DNA of 8,207 nucleotides from contig JBGCEN010000410.1 of NCBI GenBank assembly GCA_045106435.1, positions 1 through 8,207 of the forward strand, in the 5' to 3' direction. The DNA comes from JBCCIM01 sp045106435 (GTDB lineage Bacteria; Bacteroidota; Rhodothermia; Rhodothermales; JAHQVL01). How positions within the stretch are numbered: position 1 is the stretch's first letter; the number at the start of each line of letters is the position of its first letter. Positions 5,351 through 8,207 of this stretch are shown here, piece after piece. The translations under genes were made by a program, and so were the position numbers. Under the pieces are notes generated by a model, which ran no database searches, was not told the DNA's origin, and saw only the letters and a list, made by a program, of their open reading frames with translations.

Positions 5351-6154
5351 GTGAAAAAACGATATATAGCATCATCTGTGGTTCAGAGCTTTTTTCTGAC
5401 CTGTATATTTGCCACCGCCTATGCTGATCAGGGAATGAGTCAGGAGAGGGTGCTTGCTTCTACACAGGCAGAAATTACTGATGACTTAGGTGAGGAATAC
5501 AAAAAACTTATACGAATTGTCGAGAGTAAAAAAGCAGCTGTACAAACAATCGATGGTTCACTGAATATAGCAGACCGACCTGGTATGGGGCCGAAGGATA
5601 GTGAGGTCATACTGGTTGAGTTTGGGGATTTTCAATGTCCATTCTGCAAACGTCACCTTAAGGGGACCGCTCAGGAAATTCATCAACGTTTAATATTGAA
5701 AAATCAGCTTCGTTATGTCTTTCTCGATTATCCAATGGAGGCCAAACACCCGTTTGCAATAAAAGCCGCCATTGCTGCACGTTGCGCTGAGGAACAAGGA
5801 AGATATTGGGAAATGCGAAATGCTCTTTTCAATAACCAGAAAGCCCTTCATGAGTTTTTTTTAGTAGAGCATGCAAAAAATGCTGGGATGGATGATGTTG
5901 AATTTAATAATTGCCTACAGTCTGGACGATATATAACCGCGATAAGACAAGACCAAATTGTTGGTAAAAGTCTTGGTATTAAAGGAACACCAACTTTTTT
6001 TATTGGGATCAACAAAGGCGATAAAATTCAGATGCTACGAAAAATTCAGGGCGCTCAGTCCTACGAGGTATTTGAAAAGGAAATACTTCAAGCTATAGAA
6101 TTAGCAAAATCATATCGTGGAGAACTAACCAAAACGAATTTGTCCAGTTATTAG
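5351..6154 (+). CDS. exported DsbA-like thioredoxin-fold protein (CPFC)
   Basis: A 267-residue protein from a GTG with GGAG at 5340-5343, 7 bases before it; this start gives a proper signal peptide (KKR, hydrophobic core, ATAYA before Asp26), while earlier in-frame starts do not. Residues 30-75 form a charged helical region; the thioredoxin fold of the DsbA/Com1 type begins near residue 80. EVILVEFGDFQCPFCKRHL holds the redox pair Cys96-Pro-Phe-Cys99, the insert with AIKAAIAARCAEEQGRYWEM is the usual helical domain, and GIKGTPTFFIG holds the cis-proline Pro214. Such proteins catalyse disulfide exchange in the periplasm; the direction is not shown by sequence. Additional cysteines at 145 and 188 could form a structural bridge. 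The next gene is a cytochrome c, whose heme-binding cysteines must be handled in the periplasm, so a maturation role is possible (inference). The gene is clearly AT-richer than those to its left. Confidence 0.88.
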   Translation: MKKRYIASSVVQSFFLTCIFATAYADQGMSQERVLASTQAEITDDLGEEYKKLIRIVESKKAAVQTIDGSLNIADRPGMGPKDSEVILVEFGDFQCPFCKRHLKGTAQEIHQRLILKNQLRYVFLDYPMEAKHPFAIKAAIAARCAEEQGRYWEMRNALFNNQKALHEFFLVEHAKNAGMDDVEFNNCLQSGRYITAIRQDQIVGKSLGIKGTPTFFIGINKGDKIQMLRKIQGAQSYEVFEKEILQAIELAKSYRGELTKTNLSSY

Positions 6155-6203
6155 TCAGAGTGATTTTATTGCGTTCAAATATGATACACACACAATTCAT
6201 CTG

Positions 6204-6213
6204 AAAGGAGGTG
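6204..6213 (+). promoter_or_regulatory. perfect Shine-Dalgarno sequence without a gene
   Basis: AAAGGAGGTG is nearly full-length anti-16S complementarity, but no usable frame follows: the next ATG (6234) is followed at once by TAA, and GTG codons within the site run only a few codons to TAG. It may be a relic of a lost gene or part of a regulatory leader. Confidence 0.4.
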
Positions 6214-6230
6214 GTAGGCACAGAATAGAT

Positions 6231-6245
6231 TTAATGTAACATTAA
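6231..6245. promoter_or_regulatory. palindrome upstream of the monoheme cytochrome, possible operator
   Basis: TTAATGT-A-ACATTAA is a perfect 15-base palindrome with 7-base arms, 53 bases before the cytochrome start. Its size and position fit a repressor or activator site, but it matches no consensus I can name. Confidence 0.4.
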
Positions 6246-6298
6246 GAGTACGAAATTATGACTAACAATATTAACATTCAAAATCATTGGAGAATGCG

Positions 6299-6646
6299 AT
6301 GAATATAACATATCTTTCAAGTTCGTTAATTATCGGCTGTCTGTTAGCAAGCCCGGTTTATGCTGAGGGTAAGACAAGTGGCGAGGACCTCTTCAAATTC
6401 CACGGATGTGTGAATTGTCACGGAGCCGATGCCAAGAGTCCCGTAAGTAAAGTTGTACCGAAACTTGCTGGACAACCTGCTGACGAGCTGTTGCCCAAAG
6501 CCAAGAAAATTCTTAGTGGAGAGGGAGGCACCAAAGAATCACAGATCATGCATGCTGCGTTTTATTCGCCTTCACAGTGTGATTCACCGCCCACTGATGA
6601 AGAGCTCCAGGCAATTACGACATGGATATCTCAACTCAAAAGTTGA
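6299..6646 (+). CDS. exported monoheme class I cytochrome c
   Basis: A 115-residue protein whose ATG is preceded by GGAG (6289-6292), 6 bases away; starting at the upstream TTG (6287) would overlap this site, so the ATG is preferred. The signal peptide ends ASPVYA before Glu23. Heme binding is shown by CVNCH at residues 37-41 and a probable axial Met84 in QIMHAAFYS; the C-terminal helix ELQAITTWISQL is standard for the fold. The short loop KVVPKLAGQP and the segment with Cys94 (SPSQCDSPP) are less usual. It should carry electrons in the periplasm. It faces the diheme cytochrome, with one terminator between them, and follows the DsbA-like gene after 144 bases, which contain a palindrome, so the two need not be one operon. 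Confidence 0.9.
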   Translation: MNITYLSSSLIIGCLLASPVYAEGKTSGEDLFKFHGCVNCHGADAKSPVSKVVPKLAGQPADELLPKAKKILSGEGGTKESQIMHAAFYSPSQCDSPPTDEELQAITTWISQLKS

Positions 6647-6667
6647 TATAACTCATAGCTGAAGGGC

Positions 6668-6692
6668 CCCGGTTGCTGTTTAACCGGGTTTT
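6668..6692 (+). terminator. intrinsic terminator of the monoheme cytochrome gene
   Basis: CCCGGTT and AACCGGG form a 7-base-pair stem with a 7-base loop and TTTT follows, 21 bases after the stop at 6646. There is no matching T-run on the minus strand, so it serves the plus-strand gene. Confidence 0.82.
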
Positions 6693-6754
6693 CCTTGTGA
6701 ATTGTTTGCATAATAAATGTGTGTGCAAGTGAGAAATACACTATTTCTTTCTTG

Positions 6755-7333
6755 TTATTGTCCACTGGCATAAAAATGGCTTAAGGCATCTAGCTCTTCA
6801 ATCTCTAGCTTCTTTATTCGCTCTTCCATCTTCTCCGGCTGTGGCATGTTCTCCTTGCCCAGATAATAAGTGAGCATCTGCAAGTAGAGGTAATTTCTCA
6901 CCTGACCTGAGATTCTCGGGATTTCATGATCTTGATGTTGGCCATTTTCTGAGTGGCATTCTTCACATAATTCATCATGAATTTTCTTCCCTATGTGCAC
7001 CTTTTCACCGTCTGGTGTACTATTGGTATTAATCCATTCAAGGTCGGAATAATATCCTGCTATTCTTCTTATAACAGAAGCTTTATATCCTTTTGCAATG
7101 CGATCCATAATGGTGGCGCTCCGTTCATTCCTCTTGAATTCCATCATGATCCTCATAAAGAATCGTTTCTCAAGACCAGCGATAGAGGGAATGCTGTCTC
7201 CTTTGCTGACGCCATTCGAACCATGACAGCCATTACACTCCATGCCAATCAGTTCAGCATCAGTAACTGCATTAGCAATATGCGGGAAGAATAAATAGTA
7301 GATAGAACATAGACTGATCAAAGATATTTTCAT
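6755..7333 (-). CDS. fccA: diheme cytochrome c, FccA-like subunit of flavocytochrome c sulfide dehydrogenase
   Basis: A 192-residue exported protein (signal peptide ending HIANA before Val23) with GGGAGG 5 bases before its ATG. It has two heme sites: CNGCH at residues 33-37 with likely axial Met76 in ATIMDRIAKGY, and CEECH at 123-127 with likely axial Met163 or Met169 in NMPQPEKMEERI. The order and wording, including STIM-RIAKGY-like text, KIHDELCEECH, ISGQVRNYLYLQML and the ending LDALSHFYASGQ, follow the cytochrome subunit of sulfide dehydrogenase. In that complex a flavoprotein (FccB) oxidises sulfide to sulfur and passes electrons through these hemes. No FccB gene lies here: downstream is the convergent cytochrome, upstream a non-coding spacer. 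It may pair with a flavoprotein elsewhere or serve as a cytochrome c4-like carrier, its nearest alternative. Confidence 0.8.
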   Translation of the reverse strand: MKISLISLCSIYYLFFPHIANAVTDAELIGMECNGCHGSNGVSKGDSIPSIAGLEKRFFMRIMMEFKRNERSATIMDRIAKGYKASVIRRIAGYYSDLEWINTNSTPDGEKVHIGKKIHDELCEECHSENGQHQDHEIPRISGQVRNYLYLQMLTYYLGKENMPQPEKMEERIKKLEIEELDALSHFYASGQ

Positions 7334-7362
7334 TGCATCCTCCCATATAAGTTATTTTTCTA

Positions 7363-7391
7363 AGCATAGACTATTTTGATTCATATCACAA
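7363..7391 (-). promoter_or_regulatory. candidate promoter of the diheme cytochrome gene
   Basis: On the minus strand TTGTGA (7391-7386) is separated by exactly 17 bases from TATGCT (7368-7363); each matches the consensus at 4 of 6 positions. The leader would be about 23 bases, leaving room for the GGGAGG ribosome binding site. Confidence 0.45.
7376..7389. promoter_or_regulatory. FNR/Anr-like site overlapping the diheme cytochrome promoter
   Basis: TTGATTCATATCAC differs from the FNR consensus TTGAT-N4-ATCAA at one base. It lies inside the spacer of the candidate promoter, centred about 26 bases before the predicted transcription start, a position better suited to repression than to standard FNR activation at -41.5. 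Oxygen control of this gene is therefore a suggestion only. Confidence 0.35.
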
Positions 7392-7524
7392 ATAGCTCAC
7401 GCGGTCCGCATGATATGGTTATGTTATGAGAGGACGTTCTTGTTGTGTCTAAAGGTGCTATCAGGATTTGTGAGATATTGAGAAATTTCAGATCATTCAA
7501 ATCAAGTAACATGAAATATTGATT

Positions 7525-7645
7525 GACCGCTGTGGGAGCAGCCGGTCGGCGGACGAGAAACAAGGCTCAGGGAGGGGCGTTGCGAACGACTGCTGAGTAC
7601 CCATTCGGACGGTCGGGAGCAAGCCCGGCAACCAGATGCCTAATC
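7525..7645 (+). ncRNA. GC-rich hairpin-forming island, possible structured RNA or dispersed repeat
   Basis: About 120 bases of clearly GC-rich sequence sit in a spacer that is otherwise AT-rich on both sides. The left end folds as GACCGCTG-TGGGAG-CAG(C)CGGTC (7525-7547), an 8-pair stem with one bulged C; the right part folds as GGT-CGGG-AGCAAG-CCCG-(GCA)-ACC (7611-7633). GGTCGG occurs in both hairpins. No riboswitch or tRNA pattern was recognised and no T-run follows. No convincing protein frame crosses it. The strand given is arbitrary. Together with the rest of 7394-7766, which is featureless, this fills the gene-free spacer. Confidence 0.35.
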
Positions 7646-7766
7646 AGCCATTCGAGTACTGAATCCCAAGAGAAATCAGTAAAACACGAACACCCGACAA
7701 GTAAAATAGGAAATAGCTAAATATGAAATTTCGACGATAAATATTTTCCATTTCACATTACTCTAA

Positions 7767-7772
7767 TATACT
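7767..7772 (+). promoter_or_regulatory. candidate -10 element for the repetitive secreted protein
   Basis: TATACT (5 of 6 match) lies in an AT-rich tract 87 bases before the ATG at 7860; TAATAT at 7772-7777 is a second choice. No clear -35 is present 16-18 bases upstream. Confidence 0.3.
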
Positions 7773-7859
7773 AATATTCTATGCAGCATGAAGAAAGAGC
7801 TAGCGGTTCCAACTCTTTATTCATTCATTTTCAATTAACTGAATATTCGTGAATCTATC

Positions 7860-8207
7860 ATGAAAAATATTGTGAAGATCGCTGCATTGGCAGCAATGCT
7901 GGCTACCACTGCTGTATCAGCAGACTGGGATATGCCTTGGGATAGTGATAACGACAGCGACTGGAATAACGACTGGTCAAACGACTGGAACAACGACTGG
8001 AGAAATGACTGGTACAACCGTGGCTATGGTCGTGGAGACGGATACGGTCGTGGCCGAGGCTCTGGCCGCGGCCGCGGCAGCTTCAGCTTCAATGCTGATA
8101 TGGATGCCGATACCGATTGGGAAGGCGACGGCTATTCTGACTGGGAAGGAGACGGTTACAACCGTTGGGACAACCGTTGGGACAATCGTTGGGACAACCG
8201 CAACTAT
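7860..8207 (+). CDS. repetitive Trp/Asn/Asp/Gly-rich exported protein, possible sulfur-globule type; cut by window edge
   Basis: The first 116 codons are present with no stop. A signal peptide (KNIVKIAALAAMLATTAVSA) should be cut before Asp22. The mature protein is low-complexity: residues 34-51 repeat a four-residue NDW unit (DWNNDWSNDWNNDWRNDW) with Trp every fourth position; residues 52-73 are Gly/Arg/Tyr-rich (RGYGRGDGYGRGRGSGRGRG); DWEGDGY occurs twice (86-92, 94-100); and the visible end repeats RWDN three times. It has no cysteine in the visible part. Proteins that coat sulfur globules in purple and other sulfur bacteria are likewise small, exported, and rich in Gly, Asn and aromatic residues, and the nearby FccA-like cytochrome suits that, but composition alone is weak proof. 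A different structural or surface protein is possible. The ATG lacks a clear Shine-Dalgarno sequence. Confidence 0.75.
   Translation, partial: MKNIVKIAALAAMLATTAVSADWDMPWDSDNDSDWNNDWSNDWNNDWRNDWYNRGYGRGDGYGRGRGSGRGRGSFSFNADMDADTDWEGDGYSDWEGDGYNRWDNRWDNRWDNRNY
7959..8012 (+). repeat. 12-base tandem repeat within the secreted protein gene
   Basis: GACTGG recurs five times at an exact 12-base period (7959, 7971, 7983, 7995, 8007), encoding the NDW units. The variable bases between copies alter the intervening residue. Confidence 0.85.
8160..8207 (+). repeat. second 12-base tandem repeat, reaching the window edge
   Basis: AACCGTTGGGAC occurs at 8160 and 8172, with a one-base variant (AATCGTTGGGAC) at 8184 and a diverged partial copy at 8196. 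It encodes the NRWD units and is nearly identical copy to copy, so it expanded recently or is kept uniform. Confidence 0.85.

Noticed and set aside
7781..7851. Short upstream frames (ATG at 7781 and 7788) before the repetitive protein, as a leader peptide
   Set aside because: They are 16-23 codons long without ribosome binding sites, attenuator-like hairpins or codon runs that would suggest regulation.
7835..8017. 60-codon minus-strand Ser/Gln/Phe repeat frame
   Set aside because: It is the antisense reading of the tandem NDW repeats of the secreted protein, which has a signal peptide and better supported frame.

Overview
The window reads as the chromosome of a sulfur-oxidising gammaproteobacterium. 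The best pointers are a diheme cytochrome that closely follows the FccA subunit of flavocytochrome c sulfide dehydrogenase, a separate monoheme cytochrome c, and a repetitive Trp/Asn/Asp/Gly-rich secreted protein whose composition recalls sulfur-globule coat proteins. The taxonomic placement is inference; no rRNA, tRNA or other marker gene is present.

Layout, left to right. (1) 1-738, minus strand: 5' part of a GlxA-type transcription regulator that runs off the left edge. It is divergent from (2) an OsmC-family gene at 895-1482, and a strong palindrome lies between them. (3) 1483-2700: a mostly non-coding stretch, then two small secreted proteins facing each other (1912-2223 plus, 2399-2674 minus) with a hairpin between them. 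(4) 2675-3520: an apparent coding remnant ending at a clean terminator, a long interrupted inverted repeat, and a small cytosolic hypothetical protein (3146-3472) with its own, nearly identical terminator. (5) 3714-3812: a 32-residue single-pass membrane protein. (6) 4064-5169: a PCO/ADO-type cupin thiol dioxygenase overlapping an exported Sel1-repeat protein, so probably a translationally coupled pair. (7) 5351-7333: an AT-rich block with an exported DsbA-like thioredoxin-fold protein and a monoheme cytochrome c on the plus strand, converging on the FccA-like diheme cytochrome on the minus strand. (8) 7394-7859: a non-coding spacer with a sharply GC-rich, hairpin-forming island. (9) 7860 to the right edge: the repetitive secreted protein, incomplete.

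Taken together, much of the window is envelope-directed: eight of the eleven proteins called have an export signal or membrane segment, and three have thiol or redox chemistry (OsmC, cupin dioxygenase, CPFC thioredoxin fold) next to electron-carrying cytochromes. A coherent guess is thiol/sulfide handling in the periplasm, but the genes sit in several independent transcription units and no single pathway is proven by the layout. The most unusual items are the two repeat-bearing secreted proteins, the cupin-Sel1 overlap, the inverted repeat at 3015-3081 and the GC-rich island near 7525-7645.
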